Notes under the pieces: generated by a model
Told to the model about the DNA's origin: nothing
What the model saw: only the letters and a program-made list of their open reading frames with translations
Databases searched by the model: none
Made by a program: the position numbers and the translations under genes
Shown: positions 17,980-29,016 of the stretch, piece by piece
Layout of the letters: the number at the start of each line of letters is the position of its first letter
Numbering within the stretch: position 1 is the stretch's first letter
Source of the DNA: Pseudomonadota bacterium
GTDB lineage: Bacteria; Pseudomonadota; Gammaproteobacteria; Steroidobacterales; Steroidobacteraceae
Length of the DNA stretch: 64,000 nucleotides
Reading direction: 5' to 3'
Assembly (NCBI GenBank): GCA_016713725.1
Contig: JADJOO010000018.1
Span: forward strand, 72,406-136,405

Positions 17980-19010
17980 AGTGGATTCGGCGGGTGCTGG
18001 TGGCCATTGCAATTCTGGCCTGCGGAGTCCTGATCGCCGCTTTCATGACGGCGCTGCGCTCGGAACACCCCGTGGGGTTCCAGGTCGCTCGAGCGATCGA
18101 CGCCAATGGGCAACGACTTCTCGTCGGCGTCTGGTATCCAACGCAAGCGCGTCCCCGGCCGACGACGTTGCTGGGTCCGCTGCTGATGGATGTGGCGCCC
18201 GACGGTCCGATTGCGGGTCGCGACCTGCCGCTTGTCGTGATCTCGCACGGTAACGGCGGCGGGCCGGGCAGCCACGCGGACCTTGCCCTTGCACTTGCCG
18301 ACGCCGGCTACGTGGTCGCCGCTCCCATGCACACGGGTGACAACTATGCAGACCAGAGTGCTGCGGGTTCAGCGTCCTTGTACAGCGGGCGTAACCAACA
18401 ACTGCATGCCACCATCGACTACATGCTCGGCGATTGGCAAGGGCACGATCGCATCGACCCGGAGCGTGTCGGCGCGTTCGGGATGTCCGCTGGCGGGTTC
18501 ACGGTCTTGACCGCCGTCGGAGCCCAGCCGGACCTTCGACTCGTTGCAGGTCACTGTGCCGAGTCGCCAGAATTCATCTGCGACGTGCTGCGCCACGCCG
18601 GGTCGCCTTTGCTGCAGGCCGATACGCCGAACGTGGTAGGTGTCTTTCTGACCGACGCCAGGATCAAGGCGGCGGCGGTGGCGGCACCGGGCCTGGGTTT
18701 TTCGTTCGGTCCGCACGGACTCGCCAACGTGCAGGTGCCGATTCAGCTCTGGAGCGCCGACCAGGACCGCAACGTCCCGTATGCGACGAATGCCAGGCTG
18801 GTTCGCGAGGCGCTGGGCCCGCGCGTCGAGTTTCATGCGGTTCCCGGGGCTGGCCATGCTTCGTTTCTCGCAATCTGCGGCGTCCTCAAGCCTCCCGGCA
18901 TTTGCTCGGATCCAGGGCAGTTCGACAGGAAAGCCTTCCATGCGACCATGAATTCCAGCGTCGTCGCTTTCCTTGACAGGAACCTGCCTGGCCAGGGATC
19001 ACTCCGCTAG
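17976..19010 (+). CDS. Exported alpha/beta hydrolase (dienelactone hydrolase/PAF-acetylhydrolase-like)
   Basis: A 344-residue esterase-like protein with an N-terminal hydrophobic segment (VLVAIAILACGVLIAAFM) that is a signal anchor or signal peptide. The nucleophile elbow is GAFGMSAGGFT; upstream VVISHGNGGGPGSH forms the oxyanion strand. A candidate acid is in SADQDRNVPY and the His in PGAGHASFLAI. The DLALALADAGYVVAAPMHTGDN segment is typical of PAF-acetylhydrolase/dienelactone-hydrolase relatives. GTG start overlapping the GFA stop suggests cotranscription. Substrate unknown. Confidence 0.85.
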   Translation: MKWIRRVLVAIAILACGVLIAAFMTALRSEHPVGFQVARAIDANGQRLLVGVWYPTQARPRPTTLLGPLLMDVAPDGPIAGRDLPLVVISHGNGGGPGSHADLALALADAGYVVAAPMHTGDNYADQSAAGSASLYSGRNQQLHATIDYMLGDWQGHDRIDPERVGAFGMSAGGFTVLTAVGAQPDLRLVAGHCAESPEFICDVLRHAGSPLLQADTPNVVGVFLTDARIKAAAVAAPGLGFSFGPHGLANVQVPIQLWSADQDRNVPYATNARLVREALGPRVEFHAVPGAGHASFLAICGVLKPPGICSDPGQFDRKAFHATMNSSVVAFLDRNLPGQGSLR

Positions 19011-19048
19011 AACCTGACTTCGAACCCCGCCTGCACCAGGCGCCGCAT
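19007..19048 (-). pseudogene. Possible C-terminal remnant of an outer-membrane receptor
   Basis: On the minus strand this reads RRLVQAGFEVRF and a stop, with the terminal aromatic residue typical of TonB-dependent receptors. Its stop overlaps the stop of the plus-strand hydrolase. There is no longer frame, so it would be a short relic; chance is possible. Confidence 0.25.
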
Positions 19049-19097
19049 GCCCGGGATCAACGTCGAAGCCGCTGCGGATAACACCTAAAACGCGACT

Positions 19098-19135
19098 GAT
19101 TCCCATTTACAAACGCTATTGATTCTCATTAATAT
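19098..19135. promoter_or_regulatory. Fur-box-like sites upstream of TonB receptor
   Basis: Two related elements, GATTCCCATTTA (19098-19109) and TATTGATTCTCATTAATAT (19117-19135). The second contains the classical Fur half-site (AATGAGAATC on the other strand). They lie 58-95 bp before the receptor start in otherwise GC-rich DNA. Iron repression through Fur is inferred. Confidence 0.6.
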
Positions 19136-19192
19136 TCTTGGAAAGCGGTCACTGGGGTTGTGGCCGTATCGAATAAATGAGGGTCCGCCCGC

Positions 19193-21452
19193 ATGTCTAC
19201 GCGTTCGAAGTCGCTGTTGCGCTGCAGCGCGCTGCTCGTTCTGGCTGGCGCCGCCCATCCCGCCCTGGCCCCGGCCGAGGAAACCACCGCCATCGCGACG
19301 TCGGCACTCGAACGCATCGTCGTCACTGCCCGGCGCATCGACGCAGCACAGGTTGGTGGCTCAGTGGCGTTCATCGACTCGGTACAGCTGGCCAAGCACT
19401 CTTTCAGCGACGTGAATCGGGTGTTGCGCCAGGTGCCGGGTTTGAACATCGTCGAGGAGGAAGGCTTCGGTATCCGGCCCAGCATCGGTATCCGTGGCTC
19501 GGGCACCGACCGCAACACCAAGATCGTCGTCATGGAAGACGCCGTGCCGATCGCTCCGGCCCCGTACTCTGCCCCGGCCGCGTACTACTTCCCGCGCATC
19601 CCGCGCATGTCGGCCGTCGAGGTCAGCAAGGGTCCGGCTGCCATCAAGTACGGCCGCAAACCGTGGCAGGCGCCATCAACATGTTCTCGGCGCCAATCCC
19701 CGAGGTAACCGGTGCGGTCGGCGGCAAACCTGACCTGCTGGGAGGTGAATTCGATACGTTCCGTGGTCACGGGCTCGTTGGCGGGTACATCAATACAGGG
19801 CACGCCTACGACATCGGCCTCAGCCTCGAAACGTTGCAAGAAAGCAGTTCTGGGCTTCAAGGAGCTCGACTCGGGCGGCGACACCGGATTCAAGATCCAG
19901 GACTACGTGGCCAAGCTCGCCCTGCGGCCGAGCGGCGACGCTGCGCAGTCGCTCGAGCTGAAGCTGCAGTATTCGGACGAGGAGTCGGATGAAACCTACA
20001 CAGGCCTGACGCTCGACGACTTCCACGCCAACCCGTTGCGCCGCTACCGCGGCAGCCAGGTTGACGAGATGAACGTCGAGCACTGGACCTACCAGGCGAC
20101 GCATCGGGTCGACTTCACCGACCAGCTCGACCTGACGACGATCGCGTACCATACGCAGACCGAGCGCGCCTGGTACAAGCTCAACGACGTCCGCAACGCG
20201 GCCAATACAGGCTTTACGAGCCTGAGCGCGATCCTCGAGAACCCCGCGACCTACGCGACCGAGTTCGCGGCCATCGTCGGCGAGCGCGGCACGTCCAGCG
20301 CCGTTGGCGCGCTGCGGGTGCGCAACAACAATCGCGAGTACGACGCGACCGGCGTGCAGACGGTGCTCGGTTACTGTTTGCGGCGTGGGGCGCCAGGCAT
20401 CAGCTCGAGGCCTCGGCCCGCTACCACGAGGACGAGGAGGACCGCTTTCAGAAAGACGACCGCTACCAGATGGTCGACGGGCGCATGTTGCTGACCTTGG
20501 CCGGCGCGCAGGGTTCGCAGGATAATCGGATCGGCGCCGCCGAGGCCTGGGCGCTCTACGTCCGCGACACGATGACGTGGGACCGTTTCACGGTGACTCC
20601 GGGCCTGCGCTACGAATCGATCGACCTGACCCAGACGCGCTACGCCTTGACCGATCCGGGCCGCGACGGCCCCCGCACCGTAGCGCGCCACAGCGTGGAT
20701 GTCGTGCTGCCGGGCGTCGGCACTCCCTCCGATTTGCACGATGACTGGCGCCCGCTCGCGGGCGTGCACCGCGGTTTCATCCATCCCGCACCGGGTTCCA
20801 GCGCGGATGCCGAGGAGGCGTGGAACTACGAGGCGGGCGTGCGTTTCGAGCGCGGCGCAGGGTCGCTCGAGGCGATGGCCTTCCTGGTCGACTACGAGAA
20901 CCTGCTCGGCACCTGCACGGCCTCGACGGGCGGCGACTGCGAGATCGGCGACCAGTACGACGGCGGTGAAGTGCAGGTGCATGGCTCGAGTTCGTTGCCG
21001 CATGGGATGCCGCGGCGGTTTTCGACACCCGCTGGTCTCTGCCGTTGTCGGCCGTCTACACGTGGACGGACGGCGAGTTCGAGACAAGCTTCCAGAGCGG
21101 CTTCGAAGAATGGGGTACCGTCGAGAAGGGCGATAGCCTGCCGCTGGTGCCCGAGCACCAGCTGACCCTGAATGCCGGACTCGAGGCCGGGCGCTGGCGG
21201 ACCTTCCTGACGATGAACTACGTCGATGAGGCGCGTGCCGAGGCCGGCACCGGGTCGATCCCGGCCAGCGAACGCATCGACAGCCGCACGATCCTGGACC
21301 TCTCGGCCGGGTTCGACGTCACCGACCGGACCAGCTTGTTCGCGACGGTCACCAACCTGACCGACGAGGAATACAACGTCGCGTTCCGTCCGGCGGGGGC
21401 GCGGCCCGGCGCGCCGCGCAGCTGGTTGGCTGGTGTGAAGCTGGCGTTCTAG
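19193..21452 (+). CDS. TonB-dependent siderophore-type receptor, four frameshifts
   Basis: Outer-membrane active transporter, probably for a ferric siderophore given the upstream Fur box. Signal peptide, then ALERIVVTARR (TonB-box region) and a plug domain with VNRVLRQVPGLNI, IGIRGSGTDRNTKIVVMEDAVP and VEVSKGPAAIKYG. It continues as beta-barrel (LTTIAYHTQTERAWY, VTPGLRYESIDL, YEAGVRFERGAG) and ends NLTDEEYNVAFRP ... LAGVKLAF. The chain moves between frames near 19655, 19850, 20375 and 20990. At the first, adding one C to a CC run restores KYGPQTVAGAINMF. No other stops are seen, so error or a very young pseudogene. About 750 residues when joined. Confidence 0.85.
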
Positions 21453-21581
21453 GTTGTGGCTGCCGCAGGATAGAGAACGCCGGGCTGATGAAGAAACCGA
21501 ATCAGGGTGCGGGGCCTGTCTCGACCGGCCTTCAGCGCGTTAGGCTTGCAGCCTGTCCCCACGACCCGAGCCCACCTACCC

Positions 21582-22064
21582 ATGCCTTCGTTCGATATCG
21601 TGTCCGAGCTCCCCATGAACGAAGTGATCAACGCCGTCGACCAGGCCTCGCGCGAGGTTGGCCAACGCTTCGACTTCAAGGGGACGAATGCCAAGTTTGA
21701 ATTGAAAGATCATGTCATCACGCTTTCCGCGCCTGCTGACTTTCAACTAAAGCAAATGATTGAAATCCTGAAGCTGAAGCTCGCCAAGCGCAGCATCGAC
21801 GTCGCCTGCCTGAAGATCGACGAACCCGTGACGACCGGCCAGACAGCGAAGCAGATCGTGACGCTGCGCGAGGGGATCGAGACGGAACTCGGCAAGAAGA
21901 TTCAGCGGCAGATCAAGGATTCGAAACTCAAGGTGCAGGCGGCGCTGCAGGACAAGCAGGTTCGCGTGACCGGCAAGAGCCGGGACGACCTGCAGGATGC
22001 GATCGCGCTGGTAAAGAAGGGCGGGTACGAGCTGCCGCTGCAGTTCACCAACTTCAGGGACTGA
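21582..22064 (+). CDS. yajQ: YajQ family nucleotide-binding protein
   Basis: A 160-residue cytoplasmic protein of the YajQ/DUF520 family; homologues bind c-di-GMP or nucleotides and act as effectors. It starts MPSFDIVSELPMNEVINAVDQ, followed by FDFKGTNAKFEL, KIDEPVTTGQTAKQ and SKLKVQAALQDKQVRVTGKSRDDLQ, all family hallmarks. The 3' end overlaps the convergent TlpA-like gene by 11 nt. Confidence 0.95.
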   Translation: MPSFDIVSELPMNEVINAVDQASREVGQRFDFKGTNAKFELKDHVITLSAPADFQLKQMIEILKLKLAKRSIDVACLKIDEPVTTGQTAKQIVTLREGIETELGKKIQRQIKDSKLKVQAALQDKQVRVTGKSRDDLQDAIALVKKGGYELPLQFTNFRD

Positions 22065-23382
22065 GTGGCGGCTCCGTCGTGGGCGCAGTCGACTCGGCGA
22101 ACGTTGCGCCAGCCTGCAGCAGTTCTTCGATCCGGGTCTCGAACTCGTGCGCCAGCAGGTCGTGCTGCACGGCCGTCGCCGGCCCCGCGAACCCGGTGTG
22201 GATCTTGCGCACGCGGCCGGCGCGGTCCATGAAGATCGCAGTCGGGTAAGCGAGCACGGCGTCGAACTGCGGCAACACGGCCGCAGCCTTCGACTTGTCC
22301 GCCGTACCCGCGATCAATGTCGGGTAGGTGATGCCGTAAGCCGTGCGGAAGCGCTGCACGGCGGCAACGGCACGCTCGAATTCCGCGTGCTGCTCGAACA
22401 TCAGGCTGACGATCTCGAGTCCGCGCGATCGGAACCGGCGGTCGAGCTGCACCAGCAACCTCGCTTCGTCGTGGCTGTTGGGACACCAGCTGCCCGCGAG
22501 CGTGACCAGCAGCACCTTGTCCTTGAAACGCGGATCGCTGCTCGACACGGTCGTGCCGTCCAGGTCCTTGAACGCGAACGTGAACGGTGCTTCGGGATTG
22601 CGCAGGCGCGAAGCGAACGCCGCAGCATCGATCGCAGCGTCGGGATTGCGGGTCGCGACGAAGCGTTGCGCGCCGCCGCGGTCCGACCACGTTTCACCAA
22701 CGAGCGCGCCCCTGGCGTCGAGCTTCGCTTCGTAGAGCACGACCGCACCGCCGTCGAATCGGGACAGTCGCAACTCCTCGTCATGCGCCTCCCCGGCCAG
22801 GAAACGCTGGTCGTCCGTGGGCATCATCACCGTACCCGTCACGTCGTCGAAGCTCTGGTCGAACATGGCGACGCCGGGAGTCCGGCGACCGGTGCCGTCC
22901 GTGAATGCCACGTCCCACCGTCCTGCGAAATCGGCGTTGTCCGGCAAGGCGTCGGGGTAAAAGCGCCAGGTTTCGCCGAGCTTCGCGTTGAACGGCAGCT
23001 GCAGCACCTTGCCGTCTGCGTGGACGAGCGTGACGTCGCCGGTCAGTTCGCCGCCTCTCACTTTGGCTGACAAGGTGGTTTCGTAGCCGGGGAACCGGGC
23101 CTGCAACCGGTCCGGAGTGACTTCCACTTCGTCGAGCCGGATACGTTCAACACCGTTGGTGACGTACAGCACCTTGCCAGTCTCTTCCTGCGCCACGTCC
23201 AGGCCGAAGGGGACCGTCTTGTTGCCCGGCAGCTCGAGAGTCGCGCGGTAGCTGCCGGCCTGCAATTCGCGGCTGGCGGGTTTCGAGCAGGCAGAGAGCG
23301 CAAGCGCTGCTGCGAGAAGAGCCAGGGCAGGAGCGCGACACGTTCGCAGTCGGCCCGCGAAGGGCAGGTTCAGTCGGTTCAT
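22054..23382 (-). CDS. TlpA-like thioredoxin-fold lipoprotein with single active-site Cys
   Basis: A 442-residue lipoprotein: hydrophobic signal with lipobox LSACS, so probably membrane-anchored in the periplasm. The first ~270 residues are a beta-rich region of unknown type. The C-terminal ~160 residues are a TlpA/ResA-like thioredoxin fold: VLLVTLAGSWCPNSHDEARLL, GLEIVSLMFEQ, YGITYPTLIAG, AYPTAIFMDRAGRV. The active site reads CPNS rather than CxxC, so it cannot form the usual disulfide and may bind metal, reduce with a partner, or be structural. The 3' end overlaps yajQ. Confidence 0.85.
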   Translation of the reverse strand: MNRLNLPFAGRLRTCRAPALALLAAALALSACSKPASRELQAGSYRATLELPGNKTVPFGLDVAQEETGKVLYVTNGVERIRLDEVEVTPDRLQARFPGYETTLSAKVRGGELTGDVTLVHADGKVLQLPFNAKLGETWRFYPDALPDNADFAGRWDVAFTDGTGRRTPGVAMFDQSFDDVTGTVMMPTDDQRFLAGEAHDEELRLSRFDGGAVVLYEAKLDARGALVGETWSDRGGAQRFVATRNPDAAIDAAAFASRLRNPEAPFTFAFKDLDGTTVSSSDPRFKDKVLLVTLAGSWCPNSHDEARLLVQLDRRFRSRGLEIVSLMFEQHAEFERAVAAVQRFRTAYGITYPTLIAGTADKSKAAAVLPQFDAVLAYPTAIFMDRAGRVRKIHTGFAGPATAVQHDLLAHEFETRIEELLQAGATFAESTAPTTEPPLSP

Positions 23383-23406
23383 GCGGCAGGATCGGCCGTC
23401 GGGCCG

Positions 23407-23796
23407 TCAGACGTTGAGGGCGACGCGGATCTTGTCGACCAGGTCTTCGCCGCCGTGCTCGCGGACGTGTTCGATCACGATCGGTCCAAATTTTTTCGCG
23501 GTGTCGATGTCGACGCCCAGTTCCGCGAACGATGCGGCAAGGCCCGCCCAACGGCCGGCGGCCGATTTCCTGCCGCCGAACAACGATCCGATACCGCCGG
23601 CGAGCGAACTCAGGGCGCTTGGCGGCGGGGCGTTCTTGAGCAGTTTGTCGGCGCCCGGGACATCGGCGACGAACGCCTTGAAGTCCGTCGGGCTCAGGTT
23701 CTGCTGACCCGCACGCAGCAGCGCCACGACGCCACCGCGGGCCTGGTCCCTGGAGACACCCAGGTTCTTGGTGATCTTGCGGATCAGGTCGTCCAT
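23407..23796 (-). CDS. DUF2780-like small protein
   Basis: A 129-residue protein beginning MDDLIRKITKNLGVSRDQARGGV. It has a helical N-terminal module of the type found in DUF2780/VcgC-like proteins, a Gly-rich turn (SLAGGIGSLFGGRKSA), and a second helical half (VDIDTAKKFGPIVIEHV). There is no signal peptide. It sits between the lipoprotein and the ATPase on the same strand with 24 and 40 nt gaps. Function not known. Confidence 0.7.
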   Translation of the reverse strand: MDDLIRKITKNLGVSRDQARGGVVALLRAGQQNLSPTDFKAFVADVPGADKLLKNAPPPSALSSLAGGIGSLFGGRKSAAGRWAGLAASFAELGVDIDTAKKFGPIVIEHVREHGGEDLVDKIRVALNV

Positions 23797-23836
23797 CGCT
23801 GGCACTCGGGGTGGGGCGAACCGGACCGATTCTACG

Positions 23837-26218
23837 TCAAGCCGGCTGCCAGACGAGCGCCAGATCGGTCACTTCGGTGTCGGACTTGCGGGCCTTGATC
23901 TGCGACTGCTCCACGGCGATCGCACCGGCGTCGAACTTCGATTCGAGCGCTGCGATCTCGTCGGCCAGCTCCGCCTCCAGCGCGGCGTGCTGCTGTTGCA
24001 GCGCCGTCAAGTCGGCTTCGGCATGCGCGACGTCGGTCCGCTCCTTGCCGATGCGGCCCACGCTTTTCGCTGCCGACGACGCTTTGCCGAACGCGCTGCT
24101 GCGGCGGCCACCGAACAGCGCGCCGAGCAGGCTGCCCCCCACGCTGAGCGCGGAAGACATCGTCTGCTGGCTCGACTGCTCTTTTTCGCGCACGAGTTTC
24201 TGTTCCGCCTTGCGCGCCCGGTCCTCGATCGTGTCGAGCTTCGACGCGTATTTCCTGCGCAAGGCATCGACGGCCGCGTCGCGCTTCTCGCGCAAGGCCA
24301 ATGCCACGCGTGCCCGGAACTCGCCTTCGCTGCCGCCTGGCGCCGAGGTCAACTTGAGGTCGGGGCACCGCATGATCGACAGCGAGGACGTGCGGTAGAC
24401 GTGATCTGCCAGCGACTTGCCGTGCCGCGCCAAGGCCCTGCCCGCAATCGTACCGCCGGTGACGTCCGCAAACGTCGCGTGGGGTGCCGGTACTTCGAGC
24501 AACTGGATCGCATCAGCATTGCAGATTTCGGCTGCATCCCAGTCGGGACCCTGCGCGGTCAACGGCGCGAGGTAGTACCAGTTTTCCCATGCATCGAGGC
24601 CCGCCCTGGTGTCGACGAAGTGCGCACGCACGCGTGCGCCGATGCGCGGCTCGTACTCGACACCCTGGTTGCCAGCGGCCGCCATGAATTTCTCCGGCAC
24701 GCCCGCCGGGACGATAGGGCGACTGCCTGACGTCTTCGCCGGTGCGTGCGATGTGGCGGCACGAGCAGGCCCGGTCACTGCAGCGGGCGCAGGTGGGGTG
24801 GATTCTTTCCCCTCTGACGCGGCCAGCCTCGCGATCTCTGCCGAGGTCAGCGGACCGCGCAGGTACGAAAGCGCCCAGCGCGTGCGGAGCAGCACGGGCG
24901 CTGCATCGTGCACGTTGCGCATCAGGAACGTCCGCTGCGGCAGGCTCGACATCGCCGCTTCGAGCTGCGCCTTGTCCATGCCGCCGGCCGAATCGCTGCC
25001 GAGCAGGCCTTCGATCACGCGCGCTTTGTCGCGCTCGGTCTGCAGGCGGCCGATGAACCAGGTGCCTGCGTTGCCCAGGCCCTTGTAGTCGAGGTCGACG
25101 GGATTCTGCGTCGCCAGCACGACGCCGAGGCCGAACGCGCGCGCCTGCTTCATCAGCGTCAGCATCGGCAACTTGGACGGCGGCATCGCGCTCGGCGGGA
25201 AGAAGCCGAACACTTCATCCATGTAGAAGATCGCGCGCAGGCTGGTGGTGCCGGACTGGCGGCGCATCCACGCGACGAGTTCGTTCGTGACCAGCGTCAC
25301 GACGAACATGCGTTCGGCGTCGTTCAGGTGCGCGATCGAGATGATCGAGATGCGGGGCTTGCCGCTCGCGTCGTAGAGCAGCGACTGGATGTCGAGCGCG
25401 TCGCCGGCGAGCCAGGCCTCGAACCCGGGCGATGCCAGCAGGGCGTTGATGCGGAGCGCGAGCTCCATGCGGTCCTTTGCCGGGAAGAAACTCTCGACGT
25501 CGAAGACACCCACGTTGTCGAACGGCGGCTTCTGCACCGACCGGATCAGGGCGGCGAGGTCGAGGCTCTCGCCATTGCGCCATGCGGCGTCGAGCAAGGC
25601 GGAGAGCAGGATGAACTCCCGGCTGCGGATCGGATCGGCGTCGATGCCGAGCAGTCCGAGCAATCCGGCGACGGCAGAGCTGACGCGCTCCTTGAGCGCG
25701 GTGGCGTCGCTCGCGACCACGGGATCGGGCGCCGCAAACGAACCGAGGATCGACAACGGCCGGCCAGCGTTCGAACCGGGCGTGTAGATGTCCACGACGG
25801 CCGCGTCGCGCAGGCGCTGGATGCGTTCGCCGTCCTGGCCCCACTCCTCCAGTCCCTGGCGCCAGGTCGCTGCGGTTGCCGCCGCGAATTCGTCAACGCT
25901 CTGGCCCTTGCGCGAGGCTTCGCCGGCGTCGACCCAGGGCTTGAAGTCTTCCGGCCGCAGCTGTGGAAAGGTCAGTGCGAGGTTGGCGATGTCGCCCTTC
26001 GGGTCGATGACGATGGCGGGCACGCCGTCGATCGCGGCCTCCTCGAGCAGCGACACGCAGAGGCCGGTCTTGCCGCTGCCGGTCATGCCGATGCAGACCG
26101 CATGCGTCGTCAGGTCGCGCGAGTCATACAGCAGTTCGTCGCCGAGCTGCTGCGTGGCCGGGTCGTACTCCCGCCCGAGATAGAAGGCGCCGAGCTTTTC
26201 GTAGGACGGGAGCGGCAT
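23837..26218 (-). CDS. HerA-like P-loop ATPase with C-terminal coiled coil
   Basis: A 793-residue protein. Residues 8-35 (LGAFYLGREYDP, DELLYDSRDL) precede the Walker A GMTGSGKT (44-51) and IDPKGDIANL. Walker B is IFYMDEVFGFFPP, followed by LATQNPVDLDYKGL and WFIGRLQTERDKARVIEGL, typical of HerA/VirB4/DUF87 translocating ATPases. After ~560 there is a separate beta-rich domain, then a long charged coiled coil with a Gly/Ser patch (SALSVGGSLLGALFGG). The start MPLPSYEKLG has a good GAGGAAA site; an upstream ATG is less likely. It probably pumps DNA or remodels a large complex; whether this is defence or housekeeping is open. Confidence 0.82.
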   Translation of the reverse strand: MPLPSYEKLGAFYLGREYDPATQQLGDELLYDSRDLTTHAVCIGMTGSGKTGLCVSLLEEAAIDGVPAIVIDPKGDIANLALTFPQLRPEDFKPWVDAGEASRKGQSVDEFAAATAATWRQGLEEWGQDGERIQRLRDAAVVDIYTPGSNAGRPLSILGSFAAPDPVVASDATALKERVSSAVAGLLGLLGIDADPIRSREFILLSALLDAAWRNGESLDLAALIRSVQKPPFDNVGVFDVESFFPAKDRMELALRINALLASPGFEAWLAGDALDIQSLLYDASGKPRISIISIAHLNDAERMFVVTLVTNELVAWMRRQSGTTSLRAIFYMDEVFGFFPPSAMPPSKLPMLTLMKQARAFGLGVVLATQNPVDLDYKGLGNAGTWFIGRLQTERDKARVIEGLLGSDSAGGMDKAQLEAAMSSLPQRTFLMRNVHDAAPVLLRTRWALSYLRGPLTSAEIARLAASEGKESTPPAPAAVTGPARAATSHAPAKTSGSRPIVPAGVPEKFMAAAGNQGVEYEPRIGARVRAHFVDTRAGLDAWENWYYLAPLTAQGPDWDAAEICNADAIQLLEVPAPHATFADVTGGTIAGRALARHGKSLADHVYRTSSLSIMRCPDLKLTSAPGGSEGEFRARVALALREKRDAAVDALRRKYASKLDTIEDRARKAEQKLVREKEQSSQQTMSSALSVGGSLLGALFGGRRSSAFGKASSAAKSVGRIGKERTDVAHAEADLTALQQQHAALEAELADEIAALESKFDAGAIAVEQSQIKARKSDTEVTDLALVWQPA

Positions 26219-26371
26219 GTCGGTTTCCTCAGGGTCCGGGAACGCGCCAACGGCGGCCAACGGCGGATTGACGCACTGGATGTTACCGAAATGTCACCAC
26301 CGGGCGACTGACGGCGTAACCTCGCAGCCCTAGGATGGCGTGAAAATTCCAATCAACCCCGTGGCCTGCGC

Positions 26372-28111
<1,740 letters not shown>

Positions 28112-28112
28112 G

Positions 28113-29015
28113 ATGGCCGCTTCCTGGTTCCGCCAGCCCAGCATCCTCCCGGGTTTCGGGCTTACGCTCGGGTTCACGACGTTCTTCCTGAGCGCCCTCG
28201 TGCTGCTGCCGCTCGCAGCGCTGGTCTTCAAGACCACGTCGCTGACCTGGTCGGAGTTTCTCGACGTGGTGCTGGACGAACGCGCGCTGGCGTCCTACCG
28301 GCTGAGCTTCGGCGCTGCCTTCATTGCCGCGACCGTCAACGCTTTCTTCGGCTTCATCGTCGCCTGGTCGCTCGTGCGCTACGAGTTTCCGGGCCGGCGC
28401 CTGGTCGATGCGCTGATCGACCTGCCGTTCGCGCTGCCCACGGCCGTGTCGGGTATCGCGCTCGCCACGGTCTTCTCGCCGACGGGCTGGCTCGGCGTGC
28501 GACTGCAGGAACTGTTCGGAATCCAGGTCGCCTACACGTGGCTCGGCGTCGTCGTCGCGCTGATCCTGATCGGCCTGCCGTTCGTCGTGCGCTCGGTGCA
28601 GCCGGCGCTGGTCGAAGCGCAGCGCGACCTCGAGGAAGCTGCCGAAACACTCGGCGCGAGTCCCTTCACGGTGTTCCGCCGCATTATCCTGCCTGCGGTG
28701 CTGCCGGCGCTCGTCACCGGCTTTACGATGGCGTTCGCGCGCGGCGTCGGCGAGTACGGGTCGGTGGTGTTCATTTCCGGCAACCTGCCGCTAAAAACCG
28801 AGATCACGCCGCTCCTGATCGTGATCAAGCTCGAGCAATTCGACTACAACGGCGCCGCGGCGCTCGGCTTCATGATGCTGCTCGTGTCCTTCCTGATGCT
28901 GTTCGCCATCAACCTGGTGCAGTCGTGGAGCCGGCGGCGCCACGCCGGGCCTGCGGACAGTGCGCGCAGGGTCGAGCGGCGCGCGCGCCCCCGCAACCAG
29001 AAGGTCGGGGCCTGA
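28113..29015 (+). CDS. cysT: Sulfate/thiosulfate ABC permease CysT (CysU)
   Basis: Inner-membrane permease, 300 residues, six predicted TM spans (for example LTLGFTTFFLSALVLLPLAA and AWLGVVVALILIGLPFVV-like stretches). The EAA loop is present as EEAAETLGASPFTVFRRIILP. DALIDLPFALPTAVSGIALAT and FISGNLPLKTEITPLLIVIKLEQF are characteristic of CysT. The C-terminus has an extra basic tail (RRVERRARPRNQK). Second gene of the sulfate operon. Confidence 0.93.
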   Translation: MAASWFRQPSILPGFGLTLGFTTFFLSALVLLPLAALVFKTTSLTWSEFLDVVLDERALASYRLSFGAAFIAATVNAFFGFIVAWSLVRYEFPGRRLVDALIDLPFALPTAVSGIALATVFSPTGWLGVRLQELFGIQVAYTWLGVVVALILIGLPFVVRSVQPALVEAQRDLEEAAETLGASPFTVFRRIILPAVLPALVTGFTMAFARGVGEYGSVVFISGNLPLKTEITPLLIVIKLEQFDYNGAAALGFMMLLVSFLMLFAINLVQSWSRRRHAGPADSARRVERRARPRNQKVGA

Positions 29016-29016
29016 C

